Source of the DNA: a bacterium
GTDB lineage: Bacteria > Patescibacteriota > Minisyncoccia > Phycocordibacterales > UBA10002
Length of the DNA: 16,830 bases
Assembly (NCBI GenBank): GCA_030649775.1
Contig: JAUSFR010000068.1
Span: 1 to 16,830 of the forward strand
Reading direction: 5' to 3'
Both the position numbers and the translations under genes were made by a program. Below, in pieces: positions 5,967-12,977 of the stretch. The notes beneath the pieces were generated by a model. That model made no database searches. It was not told where the DNA came from and worked only from the letters and a program-made list of their open reading frames with translations. The first letter of the stretch is position 1. Every line of letters begins with the position of its first letter.

Positions 5967-8775
5967 AATCTACATCAAAAAAAGAGATGGTACACGCGAG
6001 CCGTTTAATGCCGACCGCATTAACCGTTCCATTGAACGTGCCTGCAAGGGACTTTCCGACCCGATTTCAATGGTGACGCAAATTGCAACCGAAACTCGGC
6101 TCACGCTCTATGACGGCATCACGACCGAAGAGATGGACCAGGCGACCATCAATGCTTCGGTTCAGAACATTAAGGAAGATATTGAGTACGACAGGGTTGC
6201 GACTCGTCTTCTTCTTAAGACCGTCTATCGCCGTGTGGTGGGGGAATTTGAAAACAAGGAGGAAACGCTTGAAAAGATGCACCGTGACGGCTTTATTCGC
6301 TACGTGACCCAAGGTGTGGCGGAGGGTTTGCTTGACACGCGGATGGCGGAGAAATATAACCTTGAGAGAATGGCGGATTGCCTTGATATCGAACGTGATG
6401 AGCTTTTTGAATACGCAGGTCTCTCCTCGCTCCTCAACCGCTACGCGGTCAAAGACAAGGAACAGCAACCCCGCGAAACTCCGCAATATTTTTTCATGCG
6501 TATTGCGATGGGACTTGCTTACAACGAGCAGGACCCGAATGCGTGGGCGAAAAAGTTTTACGACAAAATGTCCCGTTTGGAGTATGTCGCGGGAGGTTCC
6601 ACCAACATTCACGCCGGCACGCCTCGCCCCGCGCTCTCCAACTGTTTTTTGCTTGAAATTCACGACGATATTGAACACATCGCCAAGTCCGTTGCCGACG
6701 TGATAAAACTTTCCAAGGCTTCGGGTGGTATTGGGGCAAGCATCACGAAACTGCGCGCGGCCGGTTCTCCGCTTTCGTCAAACAACACAACCTCCAGCGG
6801 TCCTACGCCGTTTGCCAAGATTATTGATACCGCCATTCGCGCCGTTCAACGAGGGGGAAAGAAGAAAGGAGCGCTCTGCTTCTATATGGAGAACTGGCAC
6901 TATGATTTTCCCGAGTTTTTGGACTGGAAGCACAACGCGGGCGACGACTACCTTCGTATGCGTACCGCGAACACCGCTGTGTTCCTCTCGGATGAGTTTA
7001 TGCGCCGTGTCGCGAATGGGTCCGACTGGTATATGTTTGACCCGAAGGAGACACCCGACCTTAACGAGCTCTATGGCGACCGCTTTGTGAAGCGCTACAC
7101 CGAGTATGCCCTGATGGCGGAGTCGGGAAAGCTTCGCATTTTCAAGAAAGTGCCCGCGCGCGAACAGTTCCGCCAGATTTTGGTGTCGCTTCAGACCACC
7201 TCACACCCGTGGCTCACCTGGAAAGACGCAGTGAACCTTCGTGCTCTCAACAACAATACGGGGACGATTCATATGAGTAACCTTTGCACCGAAATCTGTC
7301 TTCCGCAGGACAAAGACCATATCGCCGTCTGCAACCTTGCATCCATCAACCTCGCGACCCACGTCCACAACAAAGAGATTAACTGGAGCAAGCTGGAATC
7401 CAGTGTCCGCTTCGCGCTTCGTCAGCTGGACAACCTCATTGATATCAATGTGCTTCCCGTGAAAGAGGCGGAAGCGGGGGACAAGGAGAACCGCGCCATC
7501 GGACTTGGCGTGATGGGCTTTACCGACACGCTCGAGAAGCTCGGTATTGCCTACGATAGCGACTTTGCCGCCGACTTTGCCGACCGCATTTTTGAATTCA
7601 TTAGCTATATGGCGATTGACGAGAGTGCTAACCTTGCGCAAGAGCGCGGTTCCTACAGCCACTTCGCGGGGTCCGGATGGTCACGAGGCAAAGTGCCGAT
7701 TGATACCCTCGCGCGTCTTGAGCGCGACCGCGGTATCCCACTCACCGTGATGAAAGAGAGTCGTCACAAAGGGCTCAATTGGGATGTCCTCCGTCAGAAA
7801 GTGACTAAAGGTATGCGCAACGCTACCCTGATGGCCGTTGCCCCGAATGCGAACATCGGCCTTGTCGCGGGCACCACTCCGGGTATTGACCCGCGTTTCG
7901 CGCAGGTGTTCTCACGCAACAAAATCTCGGGGAAATATTTGGACATCAATCACAACCTCGTCCTGGACCTTAAGAATATGGGGCTGTGGGAAAAGGTGCG
8001 CGATGAAATCATTGAAGCGCAAGGCGACATTGAAAATATCTCCGATATCCCCGAACATATCAAGAAGATTTACAAAACGTCCTTTACCACCTCACCCTTC
8101 GCCTTCATTGAGGTCGCGGCGCGGGCGCAAAAGTGGGTAGACCAAGCACTCTCACGCAATATGTATCTTGAGACGCGTGATATTGATGAGACGATGAAGA
8201 TTTACCAGACCGCGTGGGAGAAGGGCGTGAAGACCACCTACTATCTCCATATGAAGCCTCGTCACACGGCGGAGCAATCAACGGTTCACGTCAATAAAGC
8301 CGAAAAGATGGGGAAGAAGGGTTTCGCGGCGGCATTCTCCCGAAAAGTGGAAAACCACCCCACGGCTTTCGGAGGTATCTCAAAACTTCAACCGTCACTC
8401 CTTGTTGTCTCAAACACCGATGAGGAAGAAGTGCCTCTTCCCGACGAAGCCGAGCCTGCCCATGTACCGGAAGAAGTAGAGGAAGTGGTGTCGCCTGTTC
8501 GAATGTCCCACACGTCTTCTCCCGCTCCATTTCAAAGAGTCCATATAGCCGATACCGACCATGTCGCACCCGAGCTCTCCGTGAAGGAATCTTCCCAGAA
8601 AAAGCAGGATGTCGGACAGAGAGTAGGTGAAAGCGAGATGCGGGAACCATCACCGGTTGCAGAGGTCGCGGTCGCGAAGCGTCCCGTAATCACCGTTGAA
8701 GAAGTGCTGGCGATGTCCGCCACAGCCGGACCCGAAGACCCGCAGGACCAGTTTATCTGTGACAGCTGTCAGTAA
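5962..8775 (+). CDS. nrdA: Class I ribonucleoside-diphosphate reductase, alpha subunit
   Basis: Catalytic subunit that reduces ribonucleoside diphosphates to deoxyribonucleotides with NrdB; 937 residues. Residues 1-95 form an ATP-cone (KRDGTREPF...), the allosteric activity domain. The active site is complete: Cys228 (SNCFL) and Cys457 (AVCNLA) as the redox pair, Asn440-Leu-Cys442-Thr-Glu444 with the thiyl-radical Cys442, and Tyr760-Tyr761 on the radical-transfer path. The C-terminus ends in CDSC (Cys933, Cys936), the shuttle cysteines re-reduced by thioredoxin or glutaredoxin. A low-complexity linker of about 145 residues (785-930, rich in Glu, Val, Pro and Ser) joins the barrel to that tail, longer than usual. 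The ATG has no Shine-Dalgarno and lies in a structured leader. nrdB follows after 169 bases with no terminator. Confidence 0.97.
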   Translation: MEIYIKKRDGTREPFNADRINRSIERACKGLSDPISMVTQIATETRLTLYDGITTEEMDQATINASVQNIKEDIEYDRVATRLLLKTVYRRVVGEFENKEETLEKMHRDGFIRYVTQGVAEGLLDTRMAEKYNLERMADCLDIERDELFEYAGLSSLLNRYAVKDKEQQPRETPQYFFMRIAMGLAYNEQDPNAWAKKFYDKMSRLEYVAGGSTNIHAGTPRPALSNCFLLEIHDDIEHIAKSVADVIKLSKASGGIGASITKLRAAGSPLSSNNTTSSGPTPFAKIIDTAIRAVQRGGKKKGALCFYMENWHYDFPEFLDWKHNAGDDYLRMRTANTAVFLSDEFMRRVANGSDWYMFDPKETPDLNELYGDRFVKRYTEYALMAESGKLRIFKKVPAREQFRQILVSLQTTSHPWLTWKDAVNLRALNNNTGTIHMSNLCTEICLPQDKDHIAVCNLASINLATHVHNKEINWSKLESSVRFALRQLDNLIDINVLPVKEAEAGDKENRAIGLGVMGFTDTLEKLGIAYDSDFAADFADRIFEFISYMAIDESANLAQERGSYSHFAGSGWSRGKVPIDTLARLERDRGIPLTVMKESRHKGLNWDVLRQKVTKGMRNATLMAVAPNANIGLVAGTTPGIDPRFAQVFSRNKISGKYLDINHNLVLDLKNMGLWEKVRDEIIEAQGDIENISDIPEHIKKIYKTSFTTSPFAFIEVAARAQKWVDQALSRNMYLETRDIDETMKIYQTAWEKGVKTTYYLHMKPRHTAEQSTVHVNKAEKMGKKGFAAAFSRKVENHPTAFGGISKLQPSLLVVSNTDEEEVPLPDEAEPAHVPEEVEEVVSPVRMSHTSSPAPFQRVHIADTDHVAPELSVKESSQKKQDVGQRVGESEMREPSPVAEVAVAKRPVITVEEVLAMSATAGPEDPQDQFICDSCQ

Positions 8776-8944
8776 AGTAAGGAACACTAGCGACTGTAGT
8801 TTACTAGACCCCGTGTAATAAGCGGGTTGGAGTTCAGGCGAAACTTTTCAAGTTAAGGCGTATCGTATAGTGTAGTTGTAGTCTAAATTTTTTATTACAC
8901 AGGGTGGCGATTTTTATAGTCGTTTCACTCCTTAAAAATCAGCC
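8776..8944 (+). other. Structured nrdA-nrdB spacer with long imperfect inverted repeat
   Basis: The spacer folds back along its length. Positions 8808-8821 pair with 8892-8905 (13 of 14, one mismatch), CGACT (8791-8795) with AGTCG (8918-8922), and AAGGA (8779-8783) with TCCTT (8929-8933). A small hairpin AACTT/AAGTT lies inside (8842-8854), and CCCG/CGGG (8810-8813 and 8823-8826) offers a competing local stem. The fold begins just after the nrdA stop codon and closes 11 bases before the nrdB start. It could be an RNA control or processing element or a small inverted-repeat insertion. Confidence 0.55.
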
Positions 8945-9967
8945 ATGCTCATAGGCAAAGCACAACCCGAAGATATGGTTCTTCACCCCATTCGCTACCC
9001 GTGGGCGTATGATTTGTACAATCAGGCGGTACGCAACACGTGGTTTCCGCACGAAATCGCGCTGAAGGAAGATCTTGACGACTGGGCAAAAATGACCGAA
9101 GACGAACGTCACGCGGTTAAGTTCTTGATGGCGTTTTTCAATCCCGCCGAGCTTATCGTGAATCGTTCCATCGCGCTCGGTATGTACCCGTACATCAAAG
9201 CGCCGGAAGCGCATCTCTATCTCGCCAAGGTCATGTGGGAGGAGGCCAATCACTGTGTCGCGTTTGAATATGTGCTTGAGACCTTTCCGCTTGACCGCGC
9301 GAAGGTGTTCAGCACGCACCTTGAAACACCGTCAATGAAGGCGAAGGAGGAATATGTGTTCAAGTATCTCCGCCGTATGACCGAAACCATTCTTGATATT
9401 GAAACGGTGGAAGGGAAGAAAGACTTTGTCCGCAATCTTGTCGCGACGAATATCGTTATGGAAGGCATCTGGTTCTACTCGGGATTTATGGTGGCGCTTT
9501 CGTTTCGCCAGCGCAATCAACTCCGCAATTTCGGTTCAATGATTACGTGGGTACTGCGGGACGAGTCGCTCCATCTCAAGTTCGGCATCAACCTCGTGCA
9601 TACCGCACTTGAAGAGAATCCGGAACTCTTGACGCCCGAATTCGCCAATGAAATCCGCGACATCATCATTGAAGGCGTGGAGCGCGAAACCGCCTACAAT
9701 AAAGACCTCTTTCCGCGTGGTATCCTCGGCCTTAACGCCGACTATGTGAATCAGTACGTGCAGTATGTTACCGACCGCCGTTTGGAGGAACTCGGACTCC
9801 CGAAGCACTACAACGCAAAAAATCCCGCGAAATGGATGAGCACCGCGACCGACGTTTTTGAACTCGTAAACTTCTTTGAAGCGCAAAATACTTCGTACGA
9901 AGTGGACGGCCACGCCAGCAGTAGCACAAAGGCAAAGCCAGTGGAGGTGGCGAAGGAGGCCGAATAA
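8945..9967 (+). CDS. nrdB: Class I ribonucleotide reductase beta subunit, class Ic-like (no radical Tyr)
   Basis: Ferritin-like dimetal subunit that generates the oxidant for NrdA; 340 residues. The ligands are Glu69 (NPAELIV), Glu100 and His103 (EANH), Glu173 (VMEGIWFYS), Glu207 and His210 (RDESLH). The position four residues after His103, where E. coli has the radical Tyr122, is Phe107. A Tyr lies two residues later (Tyr109), as in Chlamydia trachomatis R2 (Phe127, Tyr129), and the first ligand is Glu rather than Asp, as in that enzyme. This is the pattern of class Ic RNR with an Mn/Fe cofactor. Tyr318 (NTSYEV) near the C-terminus may be the interface radical-transfer residue. The tail after 320 is low-complexity. 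No Shine-Dalgarno is seen; it is probably cotranscribed with nrdA. Confidence 0.95.
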   Translation: MLIGKAQPEDMVLHPIRYPWAYDLYNQAVRNTWFPHEIALKEDLDDWAKMTEDERHAVKFLMAFFNPAELIVNRSIALGMYPYIKAPEAHLYLAKVMWEEANHCVAFEYVLETFPLDRAKVFSTHLETPSMKAKEEYVFKYLRRMTETILDIETVEGKKDFVRNLVATNIVMEGIWFYSGFMVALSFRQRNQLRNFGSMITWVLRDESLHLKFGINLVHTALEENPELLTPEFANEIRDIIIEGVERETAYNKDLFPRGILGLNADYVNQYVQYVTDRRLEELGLPKHYNAKNPAKWMSTATDVFELVNFFEAQNTSYEVDGHASSSTKAKPVEVAKEAE

Positions 9968-10005
9968 CTTGTGGGTTCACTCGTTCCTTTTGAATACCGA
10001 AGCCA

Positions 10006-10036
10006 CCCGTCAAACATTGACGGGCTGTTTCCTTTT
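10006..10036 (+). terminator. Terminator of the nrdAB operon
   Basis: CCCGTCAA (10006-10013) and TTGACGGG (10017-10024) form a perfect 8-bp stem with a 3-base loop, followed by a T-rich tail interrupted by two C. The right arm also supplies the -35 of the next gene. Confidence 0.7.
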
Positions 10037-10046
10037 GTGGTATAAA
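10017..10046 (+). promoter_or_regulatory. Promoter for the heme-oxygenase-like gene
   Basis: TTGACG (10017-10022, inside the upstream terminator stem) and TATAAA (10041-10046) are 18 bases apart. Transcription would start near 10053, leaving a short leader with GAAAGG at 10055-10060 as ribosome binding site. Confidence 0.6.
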
Positions 10047-10069
10047 AGCAGAAAAGAAAGGCTCTTTGA

Positions 10070-10909
10070 ATGAATGTTGAAAACAAATTGAACCAATGGT
10101 TCCGTTTTGAAACCGAGCGTTATCGGCGTAACCGCATCCCCGAAATAGTATTTGCGATGAAGCAACATATGCTTTCTTGTCAGCAACTTAGGGAAGTTGT
10201 TTCTGTGCGCTATGAAGTCGCGCACTATTTCATCTTGATGCTTTCGCATATGCTTCACGTCATTGAGACGGGAACGTACCGAGAAGGCAGTTGTAAGGTG
10301 AGCAAGGTCGTCAAGGATGCCCTCCATTTCGCCGTAACGGAAAATCTCAAGGAAGAAAACGGCGACGTCCCGGCCTATGGTGGACCACACTATAAAGGAC
10401 GCGCGCTCCTTCTTTCCGCGCTCGGCTTTAATTACGAGAACTGGTCGGCACGGCTTGGAACGTACGGCAACCTTATTCGTGTTGACCCTTCCGCTCGGTA
10501 TCTCGTGGCGGAGATGAAGAAAACGATTGAGCTTGGAGCGGTTGAGGCGGTGTCCGCACTCTGGTATTACGAGATGCGGATTACGCTGGACTATCCGATT
10601 CTGCTCTCGGCACTGGAAAAGAAATTTCCGGAACTCCTGAAAGATGACGGCACATACAGAGAAGGCGATGCCCTGTGGCACCTCGCTTCCCACGCACGGC
10701 ACGATGAGCATCACGCGAAGCTTGCAGAAGACGCGCTTGCGTTACTTAGTGGGACACCGGGTATGTGGGGAGATTCCATGGAACATGGGGCTCGACGGAC
10801 TCTGTTTGCCGTTGATAACTTTTGGAACCTACTTTCCGAGGCATTTCTCGGCAGGTTCAACGCAAAGAACCACTGGGACACCGAAGTGAGGGCTACGGTA
10901 AGGGTGTAA
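10070..10909 (+). CDS. Heme-oxygenase-like (HDO/TenA-fold) probable metalloprotein
   Basis: The 279-residue, mostly helical protein resembles heme-oxygenase-like diiron oxidases, the group that includes Chlamydia CADD. The strongest sign is His208-x3-Asp212-x2-His215 (SHARHDEHH), the C-terminal ligand motif of that family. Other candidate ligands are Glu91 or Glu95/96 in ENLKEENG, His107, and Glu168 in ALWYYEM. Family members use Fe or Mn/Fe to activate O2 in very different reactions, so no substrate is proposed. The ATG at 10070 has GAAAGG nine bases upstream. It sits just after nrdAB with its own promoter and terminator. The exact family assignment rests on motif reading alone; a catalytically inactive TenA-like protein is the alternative. 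Confidence 0.55.
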   Translation: MNVENKLNQWFRFETERYRRNRIPEIVFAMKQHMLSCQQLREVVSVRYEVAHYFILMLSHMLHVIETGTYREGSCKVSKVVKDALHFAVTENLKEENGDVPAYGGPHYKGRALLLSALGFNYENWSARLGTYGNLIRVDPSARYLVAEMKKTIELGAVEAVSALWYYEMRITLDYPILLSALEKKFPELLKDDGTYREGDALWHLASHARHDEHHAKLAEDALALLSGTPGMWGDSMEHGARRTLFAVDNFWNLLSEAFLGRFNAKNHWDTEVRATVRV

Positions 10910-10961
10910 TCCTTGATTCTCTATTCTTTATTCTCCATTCTCTGCCCCTTGTACTCTACAC

Positions 10962-10995
10962 GGCCGTCGGCGTTTTGCCCTCGGCCTTTTTCTTT
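10962..10995 (+). terminator. Terminator after the heme-oxygenase-like gene
   Basis: GGCCG (10962-10966) pairs with CGGCC (10982-10986) and an inner GGC/GCC (10969-10971 with 10977-10979) extends the stem. It is followed by TTTTTCTTTT. Confidence 0.75.
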
Positions 10996-11020
10996 TCAAT
11001 TCGTGATGTTGGAGTATACT
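10993..11020 (+). promoter_or_regulatory. Promoter for the small Cys-rich protein
   Basis: TATACT (11015-11020) is a good -10. TTTTCA (10993-10998) is a weak -35 at a 16-base spacing and overlaps the upstream terminator tail. Confidence 0.4.
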
Positions 11021-11047
11021 GGTAAAAAACCTGCACAAAGGAACAAT

Positions 11048-11305
11048 ATGAATGAAATGAACTCGTCGGTCTCCCCAAAACCCAATGGGTTGTTTGCACC
11101 GGTCGTTCTGGCACGGGACATCTGCGCGAAAGATGGGCATGAGATTAAAATCGCCGAAGAAGGTGATGCCGAAGTTCCAAGCGTGTGCGAGGACAATTGC
11201 CCACGATGCGGGCATGAGTTTACTCGGGAGGAACAGGAAGGACTTCGCATTTATAGCGGAGTGTACACGAAGGTGCTGTTTGACGAAATAATACAAGAAC
11301 CGTAA
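11048..11305 (+). CDS. Small Cys-containing hypothetical protein
   Basis: The 85-residue product is not recognised. It contains four Cys: one in RDICAKDG (residue 25) and three in SVCEDNCPRCGHEF (47, 51 and 54), the last two forming CPRC as in half of a zinc ribbon, with a nearby His. An acidic C-terminal half follows. It may bind zinc. ATG 11048 is chosen because AAAGGA lies five bases upstream; the frame is open further upstream to 10913 but runs through the preceding terminator. It is a single-gene unit between a promoter and a strong terminator. Confidence 0.6.
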   Translation: MNEMNSSVSPKPNGLFAPVVLARDICAKDGHEIKIAEEGDAEVPSVCEDNCPRCGHEFTREEQEGLRIYSGVYTKVLFDEIIQEP

Positions 11306-11332
11306 TCTCGCGACACACTTCTCTTGCTAAGC

Positions 11333-11358
11333 GCCCTCGCTCACCCGAGGGCTTTTTT
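11333..11358 (+). terminator. Terminator after the small Cys-containing gene
   Basis: GCCCTCG (11333-11339) pairs with CGAGGGC (11346-11352) around a 6-base loop and is followed by six T. Confidence 0.9.
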
Positions 11359-11363
11359 GTTGC

Positions 11364-11413
11364 ACCCAATTCTACCAAGTAATGCCTATCGGTGTTACTT
11401 GGTGGAATTCGGT
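11364..11413. repeat. Long 4-base-loop hairpin upstream of zwf
   Basis: Arms 11368-11382 and 11395-11409 pair over 15 positions with one G-T wobble. Inside, 11383-11386 pair with 11391-11394 (two wobbles, two C-G) leaving the loop TATC. Outside, three more pairs follow one mismatch. No T-run follows on either side, so it is not a simple terminator. It could be a repeat element, an mRNA structure or a cruciform-forming operator. Confidence 0.75.
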
Positions 11414-11464
11414 TCCAGAGGGAAGAAGATGAAGACAAAGCCACATTTATGGTCCGATATTTGT

Positions 11465-11470
11465 TATACT
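11465..11470 (+). promoter_or_regulatory. -10 box of zwf, leaderless configuration
   Basis: TATACT ends seven bases before the zwf start codon, so transcription would start at or next to the ATG. No good -35 and no Shine-Dalgarno are visible. Confidence 0.45.
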
Positions 11471-11477
11471 ACTCGCT

Positions 11478-12890
11478 ATGTCACAAAAACCTCTCACCAT
11501 TGTCATCTTTGGCGCGACGGGGGACCTCTTCCAGAAGAAACTTGCGGGGGCGCTCTTTGACCTACATTCCAAAGGTGTGCTTCCACAAAAGTATGAGATT
11601 GTCGGGTTCTCCCGAAAACCCTTCTCACATGACCAATTCCGCGCGTTTATCCAGAACGCGCTTGCCGTGCGGGCGCACGGGAAAATTATAGAGCCCGACG
11701 AGTTTGTGTCGCACGCGCTCTACCATCAAGGCGACCTTATGAGCGCGGAGAGCTATGAGAGTCTGGGCGCGTTTCTCGCGGAGCGCGACAGGGAACACGG
11801 AGTGTGTAGCGACAAGCTTTTTCATCTCGCGGTTCCGCCCAATCTCTACGAAACGGTCTTCACGCGCCTGTCCGCTTCGGGACTGGCCATTCCCTGCGCC
11901 CCCGGACTTCCCGACGAAGAAGAGGCATGGACGCGCGTCCTGGTGGAAAAACCGTTCGGCAACAATGAGAAAGAAGCGGCTCGGTTAGATACGCTTCTCG
12001 GCAAACTCTTTGAAGAAGAACAAATTTTCCGTATTGACCACTACCTCGCGAAGGAGGCAATGCAAAATATCATCTCGTTTCGGTTTTCAAACGGACTGTT
12101 TGAACCACTCTGGAGCCGGAAACACATTGAGCGCGTGGAGGTGCGGTTTGACGAAAAAGAAGACGTGGCGACGCGAGGTTCGTTCTACGACGGCGTGGGA
12201 GCGCTTCGCGACGTGGGGCAAAATCATTTACTCCAGATGCTCGCACTTGTCGCTATGGAAAACCCCAAAGAACTTCAAGCTGAACCTATCAGGAAGGCGC
12301 GAGCGCGGGTTTTAAAAAACGCGAAGGTTGATTTCGGGTCAATCCTGCGCGGACAGTATGCGGGGTACCTCGCGGAGAAGGGGGTGTCTCCCGATTCTAA
12401 AACCGAAACCTATTTCAGCCTTCGCGCGAGTATACAAAATCCTCGCTGGCGAGGCGTCCCGTTTTTGCTCCGAAGCGGTAAAGCACTCAAAGAGCCGGAA
12501 GTTTCCATTTCCGTATTCTTTAAGCCTGCACCTTGTCTCTGTCCCGAGGCACACAAAAACGCGCATCAGAACGTGCTGACTTTTAGTTTTTCCCCAAAAG
12601 AAGAGATATCGGTCCTCTTTTGGGCGAAGCGCCCGGGATTTGACTTTCAGCTTGAACCGAAGCGTCTCGCGTTTTCGTTTTCCGAAGGAGTGATTGAACA
12701 CAAAATTCCGAACGCCTACGAGCGTGTGCTCTTGGATGCCATTCGTGGCGACCAGACCCTGTTCGCCTCTACCGAAGAAGTGAAAGAGCAATGGAAAATT
12801 ATTACGCCGATACTTGAGAAGTGGGGGAAACTTCCGTTACATAGTTATGAGAAGGGAAGCGAAGGACCGGCGGAAGGCGCTAGACCTTAG
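11478..12890 (+). CDS. zwf: Glucose-6-phosphate 1-dehydrogenase
   Basis: Oxidises glucose 6-phosphate to 6-phosphogluconolactone with reduction of NAD(P)+, the first step of the oxidative pentose phosphate pathway. The 470-residue length is near the usual 480-490. FGATGDL (11-17) is the dinucleotide-binding loop, VEKPFG (156-161) is conserved, and the signature RIDHYLAKE (185-193) holds Asp187, His188 and Lys192, with Ala in place of the usual Gly of DHYLGKE. His250 in DVGQNHLLQ is the catalytic base. NAD versus NADP preference cannot be read reliably. The start has a -10 box seven bases upstream and no ribosome binding site. gnd and pgi follow on the same strand; the lactonase gene that usually links zwf to gnd is not in the window. 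Confidence 0.96.
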   Translation: MSQKPLTIVIFGATGDLFQKKLAGALFDLHSKGVLPQKYEIVGFSRKPFSHDQFRAFIQNALAVRAHGKIIEPDEFVSHALYHQGDLMSAESYESLGAFLAERDREHGVCSDKLFHLAVPPNLYETVFTRLSASGLAIPCAPGLPDEEEAWTRVLVEKPFGNNEKEAARLDTLLGKLFEEEQIFRIDHYLAKEAMQNIISFRFSNGLFEPLWSRKHIERVEVRFDEKEDVATRGSFYDGVGALRDVGQNHLLQMLALVAMENPKELQAEPIRKARARVLKNAKVDFGSILRGQYAGYLAEKGVSPDSKTETYFSLRASIQNPRWRGVPFLLRSGKALKEPEVSISVFFKPAPCLCPEAHKNAHQNVLTFSFSPKEEISVLFWAKRPGFDFQLEPKRLAFSFSEGVIEHKIPNAYERVLLDAIRGDQTLFASTEEVKEQWKIITPILEKWGKLPLHSYEKGSEGPAEGARP

Positions 12891-12917
12891 GCACTAGGGA
12901 AGACGCAAAGAAACAGA

Positions 12918-12923
12918 TATAAT
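12918..12923 (+). promoter_or_regulatory. -10 box upstream of gnd
   Basis: A consensus TATAAT lies 54 bases before the gnd start. The corresponding -35 region (around 12895) is poor. The resulting leader would contain the CTAGAGC word repeats. Confidence 0.4.
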
Positions 12924-12940
12924 TCAAATGCTTCTGGATT

Positions 12941-12976
12941 TCTAGAGCCTAGAGCCTAGTTTCCTAGAGCCTATTT
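12941..12976 (+). repeat. CTAGAGC-type word repeat before gnd
   Basis: The heptamer CTAGAGC occurs twice in tandem and again after a short CTAGTTTC interruption, ending one base before the gnd start codon. Related CTAG words occur at 12880-12898. No Shine-Dalgarno is present in the leader. Confidence 0.65.
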
Positions 12977-12977
12977 T

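Noticed and set aside
6067..6678. 203-codon minus-strand frame inside nrdA.
   Set aside because: Antisense shadow of a well-supported gene, caused by codon bias.
5962..8775. Intein or intron in nrdA, common in RNR genes.
   Set aside because: The frame is continuous and all motifs follow at normal spacing; the extra length is only in the C-terminal linker.
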